This document shows positions 15,216-23,612 of a stretch of DNA of 40,207 nucleotides, in pieces. The stretch is from an uncultured Clostridia bacterium. Lineage in GTDB: Bacteria; Bacillota; Clostridia; TANB77; CAG-508. Position 1 is the first letter of the stretch. Every line of letters begins with the position of its first letter. The stretch is from the NCBI GenBank assembly GCA_934169775.1, contig CAKPOI010000009.1, forward strand, positions 1 to 40,207, written 5' to 3'. The notes under the pieces are model-generated. The model had not been told where the DNA came from and did not search any database. It worked only from the letters and a program-made list of their open reading frames with translations. Position numbers and translations under genes: made by a program.

Positions 15216-16169
15216 ATGACATTAGATGTAATATTAGAAGAAATAAAAAAAGCAGATTCAATAGTAATATTAACACATGAATCGCCAGATGGAGATGCAA
15301 TAGGAAGTTCATTGGCAATGGAAAAAGCTTTAAGAGATATGGGAAAAAATCCTGATGTAATAATAAGAGAATATCCAAGAATATTTGATTTTTTGCCAAA
15401 TGCGAATATAGTAAAAGATAATTCTGATGTAGAAAAGTATGATTTAGCAATTAGTTTAGATTGTGCAGATTTAAAGAGATTAGTAGGAAAAGAATATTTT
15501 GAAGATGCTAAAAAAACAATAGTAATAGATCATCATGGTTCAAATACGATGTATGGAGATATAAATTTTGTAAATCCAGTAGCACCAGCATGTTGTGAAA
15601 TTTTGGTTGGAATGTTTACATATTTTGATATTGATATTGATGTAGAGTTAGGTTCATGTATTTTAACAGGAATAATTACTGATACAGGAGGATTTAAATA
15701 TCAAGGAGTAACTGCTGAAACATTTGAATTTACGGCTGATTTATTACGTAAAGGTGTTAATGTTTCTGAAATTTATCAAAAAGCATTAGAAACAAAGACA
15801 AAAGCAAATTTTGAATTAATGCAAAGGATTGTAAATAGATTAGAATTTTTAGAAGATGGAAAAGTTACTTTTACATATATTACAAATCAGGATGAAAAAG
15901 ATGTAAATGCAGAACCTGGAGATCATGAAGGATTAGTTGAAGTTGGTAGAGATGTTGAAGGTGTTGAGGTTTCAGTATTTATTAGACAAAAAGATGATGA
16001 AGATAAATATAAAGTATCTATGCGTTCGTCAAATTATGTAAATGTATCTGATATATGCTATATTTTTGGAGGAGGAGGACATCCTAAAGCAGCAGGATGT
16101 TTAATCCAAGGAAACATAGAACAAGTAAAAGAAAAAATAATGAAAGAAATTAGAAAAGTATTAAAGTAA
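15216..16169 (+). CDS. nrnA: DHH-family oligoribonuclease / pAp phosphatase NrnA
   Basis: 317 residues from ATG 15216, preceded by TATAGGAGGA. The frame is open upstream to 15099, but those extra codons are the long palindrome at 15097-15184, not protein. Motifs: HESPDGDAIGSSLAM (about 20-34, DHH motif I), DCAD (about 82-85), DHHGSN (105-110) and GGGGHPKAAG (about 285-294, DHHA1 motif). NrnA degrades 2-5 nt RNAs from the 3' end and dephosphorylates 3'-phosphoadenosine 5'-phosphate in the cytoplasm with Mn2+. Its place between rbfA and truB is conserved in Firmicutes. Confidence 0.94.
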   Translation: MTLDVILEEIKKADSIVILTHESPDGDAIGSSLAMEKALRDMGKNPDVIIREYPRIFDFLPNANIVKDNSDVEKYDLAISLDCADLKRLVGKEYFEDAKKTIVIDHHGSNTMYGDINFVNPVAPACCEILVGMFTYFDIDIDVELGSCILTGIITDTGGFKYQGVTAETFEFTADLLRKGVNVSEIYQKALETKTKANFELMQRIVNRLEFLEDGKVTFTYITNQDEKDVNAEPGDHEGLVEVGRDVEGVEVSVFIRQKDDEDKYKVSMRSSNYVNVSDICYIFGGGGHPKAAGCLIQGNIEQVKEKIMKEIRKVLK

Positions 16170-16229
16170 TATTATAATAATACATATAATAGGTTAATAT
16201 TTTTGTAGTTATGGGAAAGGAATTTTATA

Positions 16230-17105
16230 GTGGATGGCATTTTAAATGTGTTTAAACCTAAAGAATGGACTTCACATGATATAGTAGCAAAAATAAAAAA
16301 GATAACTGGACAAAAAGTAGGTCACACAGGAACTTTAGACCCTTTGGCACAAGGGGTCTTGCCTGTTTTAATAGGAAAGGGAACATTATGTTCTAAATAT
16401 TTAGTAAATCATGATAAAAAATATCGTGTTGAATTAAAATTAGGAAAAAGGACTGCAACATTAGATGCAGAAGGTGAAGTTCTAGAAGAAAGAAAAATAC
16501 CACAAGGATTATTAGAAAATTCAAATCAAGAGGAAATTAAAAGGATATTAAAGAATTTTGAAGGAAAAATAGAACAGACTCCACCAATGTATTCTGCAAT
16601 AAAAGTAAAAGGGAAAAAATTGTATGAATATGCTAGAAAAGGACAAGAAGTAGAAATTCCTACTAGAAAAATTACAATATATTCTATAGAGTTATTAGAA
16701 ATTTTAAAAGAAGAAAATGTTATTATATTTGATGTTTTTTGTAGTAAAGGTACATATATAAGAACATTGTGTGAAGATATAGCTAAATCGTTAAATACAA
16801 TAGGATATATGCAAAATTTATTACGCTTGCAAGTAGGAGATTTTAATGTAAAAGATAGTATAGTTTTAACTATGGAAAATGAAAAAGATTTAGAAGTAAT
16901 AGAAAAAAATATAATCTCTGTAGAAAAAATGTTTATGAAATATCCTAAATTAGATATTGAAAAGCCAAGAATTAAACATTTTTTGAATGGTGTTAAAATA
17001 ACTCAAAATGTTAAAGATAATGTTTATAGGATATATTCAGATAATGAATTTATAGGAATTGGAGTAGTAAAAGAAAAATTATTAAAAAGAGATATAATTT
17101 TGTAA
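16230..17105 (+). CDS. truB: tRNA pseudouridine(55) synthase
   Basis: 291 residues beginning at GTG 16230 with GGGAAAGGAA upstream. Shows GILNVFKPKEWTSHD (3-17) and VGHTGTLDPLAQGVLPV (30-46) with the catalytic Asp37, YSAIKVKGKKLYEYARKG and CSKGTYIRTLCED. It converts U55 of the T-psi-C loop of tRNAs to pseudouridine. It closes the nusA-infB operon: an intrinsic terminator starts 3 bases after the stop codon. The ribF gene that often follows truB in Firmicutes is not here. Confidence 0.96.
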   Translation: MDGILNVFKPKEWTSHDIVAKIKKITGQKVGHTGTLDPLAQGVLPVLIGKGTLCSKYLVNHDKKYRVELKLGKRTATLDAEGEVLEERKIPQGLLENSNQEEIKRILKNFEGKIEQTPPMYSAIKVKGKKLYEYARKGQEVEIPTRKITIYSIELLEILKEENVIIFDVFCSKGTYIRTLCEDIAKSLNTIGYMQNLLRLQVGDFNVKDSIVLTMENEKDLEVIEKNIISVEKMFMKYPKLDIEKPRIKHFLNGVKITQNVKDNVYRIYSDNEFIGIGVVKEKLLKRDIIL

Positions 17106-17108
17106 AGT

Positions 17109-17140
17109 ACCTCATATATTTGAATGTGAGGTGTTTTTTT
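17109..17140 (+). terminator. Intrinsic terminator after truB, overlapping the next gene's ribosome binding site
   Basis: ACCTCATAT (17109-17117) pairs with ATGTGAGGT (17124-17132; one G-T) around a 6-base loop, followed by G and seven Ts (17134-17140). The right arm contains GAGGTG, a good Shine-Dalgarno for the ATG at 17141 directly after the T-tract. Confidence 0.88.
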
Positions 17141-17992
17141 ATGTATTGTATTCAAAAATATGACAAGCCTAATTTGTTTGTTAGATGTTTTAAAATTGTG
17201 AAATTAGAAGGAAATAAGGTTTATATACCATTAATTAATTATGAGAAACAAAGTAAGCAACTAAAATTAGAAGAAAAATTAGCTGTGAAAACTGAAAAAA
17301 TATTTGGAAAGCTAAATAGTAAGAAAGTTGTACTTAGTAAAGATATAAAAAAATATGAGAGATATGTGAATTTATTAAATACATATCAATTAGATATAAT
17401 TAATGGAAAGTGGCTGTTTTCTATGTTAATTCCAGAAATTATTAGCTATATAGAAGTAAAAAAGAATATTATACCAGAAGAAACGACTATTCATATTCTA
17501 ACAAATGATTTTACAGAGGTAGTGATTGAAAATATTAAAAAGTTAGCCCAAAGCCATAAACATGTGGCTGTTATAACAAAAAATATTAGTAAGATAAAAA
17601 AAATAGAAGAACAGATTTTAGAAGAAACTGGTTCAATGATTACTGTTATGAATAATAAAAAGAAAGGCTTGGCAAAAGCTCAATTGATTATTAATTTTGA
17701 TTTTCCTACAGAATTGTTAAAACAATATGTTATTTATGAGTATAGTATTATTGTTGATATTACTAGAAATATTGATAGTTTGAAAAAAAGGTTTAATGGT
17801 TTTATTGTTGCAAATTATGAAATTGATTTTAAGAATAAATCAGAATATAAAATTGATGATAAATTGTTTTTTGCAAGAGATTTGTATGAGGCGGAATTTT
17901 ATAAAAATCAACCATATAAATATGTTAGGGAAAAAATAAAAAAAGATGGAATATATATTAAATCTTTGTATACGAAAAATCAAATGCTATAA
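17141..17992 (+). CDS. Unrecognised 283-residue protein downstream of truB
   Basis: I do not recognise the family. From ATG 17141 it encodes 283 residues, rich in Lys and Ile, without signal peptide or membrane helix. An earlier in-frame TTG (17120) lies inside the terminator stem and is less likely. The middle half shows alternating short hydrophobic strands and amphipathic helices (TIHILTND, HVAVITKN, LIINFDFP, SIIVDITRN), suggesting a Rossmann-like alpha/beta fold. The C-terminus has ARDLYEAEFYKNQPYKYV and ends IKSLYTKNQML. Probably cytoplasmic. Expression seems tied to readthrough of the truB terminator, since no other promoter is evident. Codon use is like its neighbours. Confidence 0.7.
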   Translation: MYCIQKYDKPNLFVRCFKIVKLEGNKVYIPLINYEKQSKQLKLEEKLAVKTEKIFGKLNSKKVVLSKDIKKYERYVNLLNTYQLDIINGKWLFSMLIPEIISYIEVKKNIIPEETTIHILTNDFTEVVIENIKKLAQSHKHVAVITKNISKIKKIEEQILEETGSMITVMNNKKKGLAKAQLIINFDFPTELLKQYVIYEYSIIVDITRNIDSLKKRFNGFIVANYEIDFKNKSEYKIDDKLFFARDLYEAEFYKNQPYKYVREKIKKDGIYIKSLYTKNQML

Positions 17993-18196
17993 AAGCTTAA
18001 TAATTAAATATTTTTACATAGTTTTAAGGTTCATTACATAACTTAAGAAATTATAAAAATTTCCTTAAACTCTTTCTTTTTTATAAAAAATATACTATAA
18101 TAGAAGGGAATTGGCAAAGGGAAAAAGGTAATAAAATAGGAAAAAATTAAAATAATAAAACCTGGTTTGCACCTTAAGAAAGGATTGTGATTAAAT

Positions 18197-20929
18197 ATGC
18201 CAAATAATAGAAATAATAAATATAGCAGTGATGATAAAACTTTAGAATACAGACCAGAAAGAAATAGGCAGGGGAGTACATCAAGGAGTCGAAACAATAA
18301 TAGAAATGTGTCAGAAAGCAAAAATAAAAGATCAAATGGAGCAACAATGAGAGTGCCAACAACAAGAAATTCATCACAAAGAACTCAAAACGCAAAGACA
18401 AATAAAAATTTGAAAAAGAACAAGAAAAATAAATTTTCAGCAAGACATCCTAAATTAATGATATTAATAAAATTATGTATAATACTTGTTTTATTATTAT
18501 GTGTTATAGGGGCAGGTATTATAGCAGCAATGTTTTTTGGTTTATTTGGAGATGATTTTGAAATTTCTAAAGATGATTTAGTAATAGGAACAGCAAACTC
18601 TGTAGTATTGGATAAAAATGGTGCTGAGATTGCAAATTTGAGTAAAGAACAACAAAGAAAAATAATATCACTTGATGAGATGGCAGATTATTTACCAAAA
18701 GCATATGTAGCAATAGAAGATAAGCGTTTTTATGACCATAGTGGAGTTGATTGGAAAAGAACTTTAGGAGCTATTGGAAACACAATTCTTAAAGGTGGAT
18801 CAAGTTATGGAGGAAGTAGTATAACTCAACAATTAGTAAAAAATATAACAGGAGATAAAGATAGTAGTGGTATAGCTGGAATTACAAGAAAAGTAAAAGA
18901 ATGGGCAAAAGCATATCAAGTAGAAAGAATGATTTCAAAACAACAAATATTAGAACTATATTTAAATATTTTATTTGTTGGTGGACAGGATATTCATGGT
19001 GTAGAATTAGGGGCACAATATTATTTTAGTAAAAGTGCAAAAGATCTAGATTTAGCACAATGTGCATTTTTAGCGGGTATAAATAGTTCACCAAATAGTT
19101 ATAACCCATTTGATGAATCAAAAGATCAAGAAAAGGTAAAAGAAAATATTAAGAAAAAAGTTTTAACAGTATTAAAAGAGATGAAAGATCAAGGCTATAT
19201 AGAAAATGAGGAAGATTATAATAATGCAGTAGCAGAAGCTGAAGCAGGATTAGTATTTACAAAAGGAAATGTAGAAAATGCAACAGATTATTCATATCAT
19301 ACAGATGCAGCATTAAAACAAATAATAAATCAAGTAATGGAAGAAAAAAATGTGTCTCGTGAATTTGCAGAAAAATATGTGTATAGTAGTGGCTTAGTAA
19401 TTTATACAACAGAAGATCCTAGTATTCAGGCAACTGTTGAGCAAGAATTTAGTAAATCAAAATATATATTAAAAGGTAGAGAAAAAGATAAAACAACAGG
19501 ACAACTAAAAAATGAACATTCACAAGCAGGTATGGCAATAATTGATTATAAAACAGGGCAAGTATTAGCAGTTGGTGGAAATCTAGGTGAACAACAAACA
19601 GCATCTGGATGGAATAGAGCAACACAAATGGTAAAACAAACAGGTTCATCTATAAAACCAATAGCGGATGTGGCACCAGCATTACAAGAAAAAATAATTA
19701 CACCAGCTACAGTATACAATGATTCAAAAACAGATTTTAATGGATATTCACCAAAAAATGATAGAGACAAATATCGTGGATTTATAAATATTAGACAATT
19801 TATAGCAACATCACAAAATATTCCAGCTGTTAAAATAATGAAAGAATTAACACCTAAAAAATCATTAGAATACTTGAAAAAGATGGGAATATCTTCATTA
19901 GATGATAAAAATGATACTGAATTACCATTAGCAATTGGTGGATTAACACATGGAGTAAGTCCATTAGAGATGGCAGCAGCATATGGAACTATTGCAAATG
20001 ATGGTGTGTACATTACACCTACATTCTATACAAAAGTAACAGACTCAAGTGGTAATGTGGTATTAACACCAAAACAAGAACAAACAAGAGTATTTACAGA
20101 ACAAGTTGCATATTTAACAAGATCAATTACTGAAGAACCTGTAAAAAGTGGTGGAACAGCAACATATTGTAGTATTACAGGAATGGAAACTTGTGCTAAA
20201 ACTGGTACAACAGATGGTTCTAAAGATAGATGGTTATGTGGTATGACACCATATTATTCAGCAGCTGTTTGGTTTGGATATGATAGTTCAGAGGAGGTTG
20301 TTTATAGTGGTACTAACCCAGCTGGACAAATTTGGTCATCTGTTATGAAAAGCATACACAAAAATTTGCCAAATGCTAAATTTAATACACCATCAGGAAT
20401 TACACAAGCAACAGTTTGTAAAAAAACAGGATGTTTAGCAACTTCAAGCTGTACAGATACATATACAGAAACCTTTGCACAAGATAATTTACCAGAAAAA
20501 TGTGAAGGGCATGGAGTACAAAAAATATGTACAGAATCTGAAAAGGTAGCTACTCAATATTGTCCAGAAACAAAAAATAATTCTTATGGTGGTACTGTAC
20601 CAAAAGAAACATTGAATTTATGGAATACAAATGGTGCATCAAAAAGTGCAGGAGGAAAAATAACAGAAACCTGCACAATACACACAAAACCAGCAGAACA
20701 GCCAAAAGAAGAAAAGCCAAAAGATAATACAACAAACACAACAGGTACTGGAAATGCAACAAATACTAATAAAAATACTAATGAAAATGCTAATGTGACA
20801 GATACAAAAAAAGATGATAAAACAAATTCAGGAACAAGTACTGGAACTAATACTAAACCAAGTGGTACAACAACAAATAAGCCATCAACAGATACACAAA
20901 AAACAGATACGAATAAAAAACAACAATAA
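18197..20929 (+). CDS. Class A penicillin-binding protein (PBP1A-like transglycosylase/transpeptidase)
   Basis: 910 residues. A basic, Asn/Arg-rich cytoplasmic tail (1-85) precedes one membrane helix (about 90-118). GT51 domain: AYVAIEDKRFYDHSGVD (catalytic Glu about 174), GGSSITQQLVKN and LELYLNILFVGG. Transpeptidase domain: S484-S-I-K487 (TGSSIKP), S539-Q-N541 and K668-T-G670. A Cys-containing extension follows, then a Thr/Asn-rich low-complexity tail (about 850-910). It polymerises and crosslinks peptidoglycan outside the membrane. A TATAAT-like box lies near 18096 but its -35 is poor. The upstream AAGGATTGTG is a modest ribosome binding site. cysS follows after 29 bases. Confidence 0.95.
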   Translation: MPNNRNNKYSSDDKTLEYRPERNRQGSTSRSRNNNRNVSESKNKRSNGATMRVPTTRNSSQRTQNAKTNKNLKKNKKNKFSARHPKLMILIKLCIILVLLLCVIGAGIIAAMFFGLFGDDFEISKDDLVIGTANSVVLDKNGAEIANLSKEQQRKIISLDEMADYLPKAYVAIEDKRFYDHSGVDWKRTLGAIGNTILKGGSSYGGSSITQQLVKNITGDKDSSGIAGITRKVKEWAKAYQVERMISKQQILELYLNILFVGGQDIHGVELGAQYYFSKSAKDLDLAQCAFLAGINSSPNSYNPFDESKDQEKVKENIKKKVLTVLKEMKDQGYIENEEDYNNAVAEAEAGLVFTKGNVENATDYSYHTDAALKQIINQVMEEKNVSREFAEKYVYSSGLVIYTTEDPSIQATVEQEFSKSKYILKGREKDKTTGQLKNEHSQAGMAIIDYKTGQVLAVGGNLGEQQTASGWNRATQMVKQTGSSIKPIADVAPALQEKIITPATVYNDSKTDFNGYSPKNDRDKYRGFINIRQFIATSQNIPAVKIMKELTPKKSLEYLKKMGISSLDDKNDTELPLAIGGLTHGVSPLEMAAAYGTIANDGVYITPTFYTKVTDSSGNVVLTPKQEQTRVFTEQVAYLTRSITEEPVKSGGTATYCSITGMETCAKTGTTDGSKDRWLCGMTPYYSAAVWFGYDSSEEVVYSGTNPAGQIWSSVMKSIHKNLPNAKFNTPSGITQATVCKKTGCLATSSCTDTYTETFAQDNLPEKCEGHGVQKICTESEKVATQYCPETKNNSYGGTVPKETLNLWNTNGASKSAGGKITETCTIHTKPAEQPKEEKPKDNTTNTTGTGNATNTNKNTNENANVTDTKKDDKTNSGTSTGTNTKPSGTTTNKPSTDTQKTDTNKKQQ

Positions 20930-20958
20930 AAAATTGATAAAAAATAGGAGGATTTTAC

Positions 20959-22356
20959 ATGGATATTTATTTTTCAAATACATTAACAAAACAAAAAGAA
21001 AAATTTAAACCAATTCGAAAAGATGAGGTACGCATATATTCATGTGGCCCAACAGTATACAAAGATGCAACAATTGGAAATATGAGAACAAATATATTCC
21101 AAGATGTATTAAGAAGAGTATTAAGATATAATGGATATAAAATAAAACATGCAATGAATATAACAGATGTAGGTCACCTGGTTTCAGATGGAGATGAAGG
21201 TGAAGATAAAATGATAAAATCTGCTAGAGAGGAACACAAAACTCCTCTCGAGATAGCAGAACATTATACAAATTTATTTTTTAATGATTTAAAAGACTTG
21301 AATATAGAAACACCAGAAATTGTATGTAAAGCAACAGACCATATTTCAGAAATGCTAGAATATGTCGAATTATTAGTAAAAAAAGGATATGCTTATGAAA
21401 CATCAACAGCAATTTATTTTGATATATCAAAATTAGATAAATATCCTATTTTATCAAGTGTAAATTTAGAAGATCAAAAAGCGGGGGCTAGAGTTGAAGT
21501 TGATGAAGAAAAAAGAAATCCATATGATTTTGCTTTATGGATAAAGGCGCCAGAAAATCACTTGATGAAATGGAATAGTCCATGGGGACCAAGTTATCCA
21601 GGATGGCATATAGAATGTTCAGCAATGTCATTAAAATACTTAGGAGAACAATTTGACATACATACAGGTGGAATAGATTTGATACCAACACATCATGAAA
21701 ATGAAATAGCACAGTGCAAAGGAAGAACAGGAAAAATTCCAGCAAATTATTGGCTACATGGAGAATATTTATTGATAAATGGTGGAAAGATGTCAAAAAG
21801 CTTAGGAAATGTATATTTACTAAAAGATATAAAAGAAAAAGGCTATGATCCACTTGTGTATAAAATGTTTTGTTATTCATGCCATTACAGAAATAAATTA
21901 AATTTTACATGGGAAGGGATAGAAGCGACTTCAAAATCATTGGAAAGACTAAGAAATGCATATCAAATACATTTGCAAGGAAAAGATGAATTTAAAGAAT
22001 CAGATATTAGAAAATTGTCTGATATAGAAGAAAATTTCCATAAGGCTATAAATGATGATATGAATATGCCATTAGCAATGAGTTATGTGTGGGAAGCTGC
22101 AAAATTTGAAAAGAAAAATTTTAAAGTAGCAGAATTATTAATGAAATTTGATACAGTTTTGGGATTAAAAATAGATACTGTTCAAGAAAATAGTAATGAA
22201 GAAATATCAGAAGAAATTTTAGAATTATTAGAACAGAGAAAAGCAGCTAGAGAACAAAAAGATTGGGCTAAATCTGATGAATTAAGAGATTTTATAAAAG
22301 ATAAAGGCTATGTAGTTAAAGATACAAAAAATGGCCAAGAGTTAGAAAAAATATAA
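20959..22356 (+). CDS. cysS: Cysteinyl-tRNA synthetase
   Basis: 465 residues, class I synthetase. CGPTVYKDATIGNMR (29-43) is the first motif, with zinc ligand Cys29. The first His of the usual H-I-G-H/H-I-G-N is Thr38. MNITDVGHLVSDGDEGEDKM follows. WHIECSAMS (about 216-224, Cys220) and HHENEIAQ supply the remaining zinc ligands, and KMSKS is at about 277-281. The C-terminal helical domain ends at KNGQELEKI. It charges tRNA-Cys in the cytoplasm. ATAGGAGG precedes the ATG; the gene starts 29 bases after the PBP, probably in the same transcript. Confidence 0.96.
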   Translation: MDIYFSNTLTKQKEKFKPIRKDEVRIYSCGPTVYKDATIGNMRTNIFQDVLRRVLRYNGYKIKHAMNITDVGHLVSDGDEGEDKMIKSAREEHKTPLEIAEHYTNLFFNDLKDLNIETPEIVCKATDHISEMLEYVELLVKKGYAYETSTAIYFDISKLDKYPILSSVNLEDQKAGARVEVDEEKRNPYDFALWIKAPENHLMKWNSPWGPSYPGWHIECSAMSLKYLGEQFDIHTGGIDLIPTHHENEIAQCKGRTGKIPANYWLHGEYLLINGGKMSKSLGNVYLLKDIKEKGYDPLVYKMFCYSCHYRNKLNFTWEGIEATSKSLERLRNAYQIHLQGKDEFKESDIRKLSDIEENFHKAINDDMNMPLAMSYVWEAAKFEKKNFKVAELLMKFDTVLGLKIDTVQENSNEEISEEILELLEQRKAAREQKDWAKSDELRDFIKDKGYVVKDTKNGQELEKI

Positions 22357-22441
22357 ATATATTAGGAAAGCTATTAGGGTTTTCTATAGTAAGTAATGTA
22401 AATATGAAAATTTCAGAAGAATTAAGAAGGGGTTGATATAT

Positions 22442-23443
22442 ATGGCAGTATTATTACCAGGAGGAGCAGGGTATATAGGAAGTCATACAGCAGTAGAATT
22501 ACTGAATTCAGGAAAAGAAATAGTAATAATTGATAATTTTTCAAATAGTAAGTCAACAGTTTTAGAAAATATAAAAAAAATAACAGGTAAAGATTTTAAA
22601 TTTTATGAAATGGATTATCGTGATAGAGAAAAATTGGATAAAGTTTTTTCTGAAAATGATATAGAAGCGGTTTTGAACTTTGCAGGTTATAAGGCAGTTG
22701 GAGAATCAGTACAAAAGCCAATAGAATATTATGATAATAATATAAATGGAGCACTTGCACTTTTAGAAGTAATGAAAAAGCATAATGTAAAGAAATTTAT
22801 ATTTAGCTCATCTGCTACTGTATATGGAGACCCAGAAACAATACCAATTACAGAAGAGTGTAAAACAGGTGGAACAACTAATCCATATGGAACAACAAAG
22901 TTGTTTATAGAACAAATATTAAAAGATGCATATGCTTCTGATAATACTTGGGATATTTGTATTTTAAGATATTTTAATCCAGTAGGTGCACATGAAAGTG
23001 GTTTAATTGGTGAAGAGCCACAAGGTATACCTAATAATTTGATGCCATATGTTGTTAGAGTTGCAGCAGGTATATTACCACAATTGTCAGTTTTTGGTGA
23101 TGATTATAATACACCAGATGGTACAGGGGTTAGAGATTATATTCATGTTGTGGATTTGGCAAAAGGTCATGTTTTGGCTTTGAATAAATTGGAAAAAGAG
23201 AATGAGGGATTATTTATTTATAACCTTGGTACTGGTACTGGCTATAGTGTTTTGGATATGGTTAGGGCTTTTGAAAAGGCTACTGGTAAAGATGTTCCTT
23301 ATAAAATTGCTCCTCGTAGAAGTGGTGATATTGCTACTTGTTTTGCTGATCCTAAAAAGGCTAGAGAAGAGTTGGGCTGGGAGGCTACGAGAACTTTAGA
23401 GGATATGTGTAGGGATTCATGGAATTATATAATTGAAAAATAA
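22442..23443 (+). CDS. galE: UDP-glucose 4-epimerase
   Basis: 333 residues from ATG 22442, with GAAGGGG 9 bases upstream; the in-frame TTG at 22433 abuts that site and is rejected. Extended SDR features: PGGAGYIGSHT (NAD-binding glycine motif; the usual first Thr is Pro), FSSSATVYG, and catalytic Tyr/Lys in NPYGTTK. RYFNPVGAH and RRSGDIATCFADPKKA are typical GalE. It interconverts UDP-glucose and UDP-galactose, supplying sugars for surface glycans. The last third switches to T-ending and TTG codons. A dispersed repeat begins at its stop codon. Confidence 0.95.
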   Translation: MAVLLPGGAGYIGSHTAVELLNSGKEIVIIDNFSNSKSTVLENIKKITGKDFKFYEMDYRDREKLDKVFSENDIEAVLNFAGYKAVGESVQKPIEYYDNNINGALALLEVMKKHNVKKFIFSSSATVYGDPETIPITEECKTGGTTNPYGTTKLFIEQILKDAYASDNTWDICILRYFNPVGAHESGLIGEEPQGIPNNLMPYVVRVAAGILPQLSVFGDDYNTPDGTGVRDYIHVVDLAKGHVLALNKLEKENEGLFIYNLGTGTGYSVLDMVRAFEKATGKDVPYKIAPRRSGDIATCFADPKKAREELGWEATRTLEDMCRDSWNYIIEK

Positions 23444-23592
23444 TTACAATTTTGGCTGCGTTAAACTGCATTTAAAATTTAATCAATGTACAAAGCGTAC
23501 ACCTCATAAATTTTAAATTTGTTTGCCTTGCCAAAATTTAATTCTTTTCCAATTATGAAAGATATGAAAATAATTACAATTTTGGCTGCGTC
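23441..23592. repeat. Dispersed intergenic repeat between galE and argS, with internal direct repeat
   Basis: taattacaattttggctgcg occurs at 23441-23460 and again at 23571-23590. The first copy continues as ttaaactgcatttaaaattt, nearly as at 37486-37540. The region ends with ttgccttgccaaaattta (from 23523), also at about 33030. AATTTTGGC at one end and GCCAAAATT at the other make roughly inverted termini about 90 bases apart, as in a small non-coding mobile element. Confidence 0.75.
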
Positions 23593-23612
23593 AAATAAGA
23601 AAGGAAATGAGA

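Noticed and set aside
22442..22480. GalE with Pro replacing Thr in TGGAGYIG as a defect
   Set aside because: The first residue of this motif varies in Firmicutes GalE and all other catalytic residues are present.
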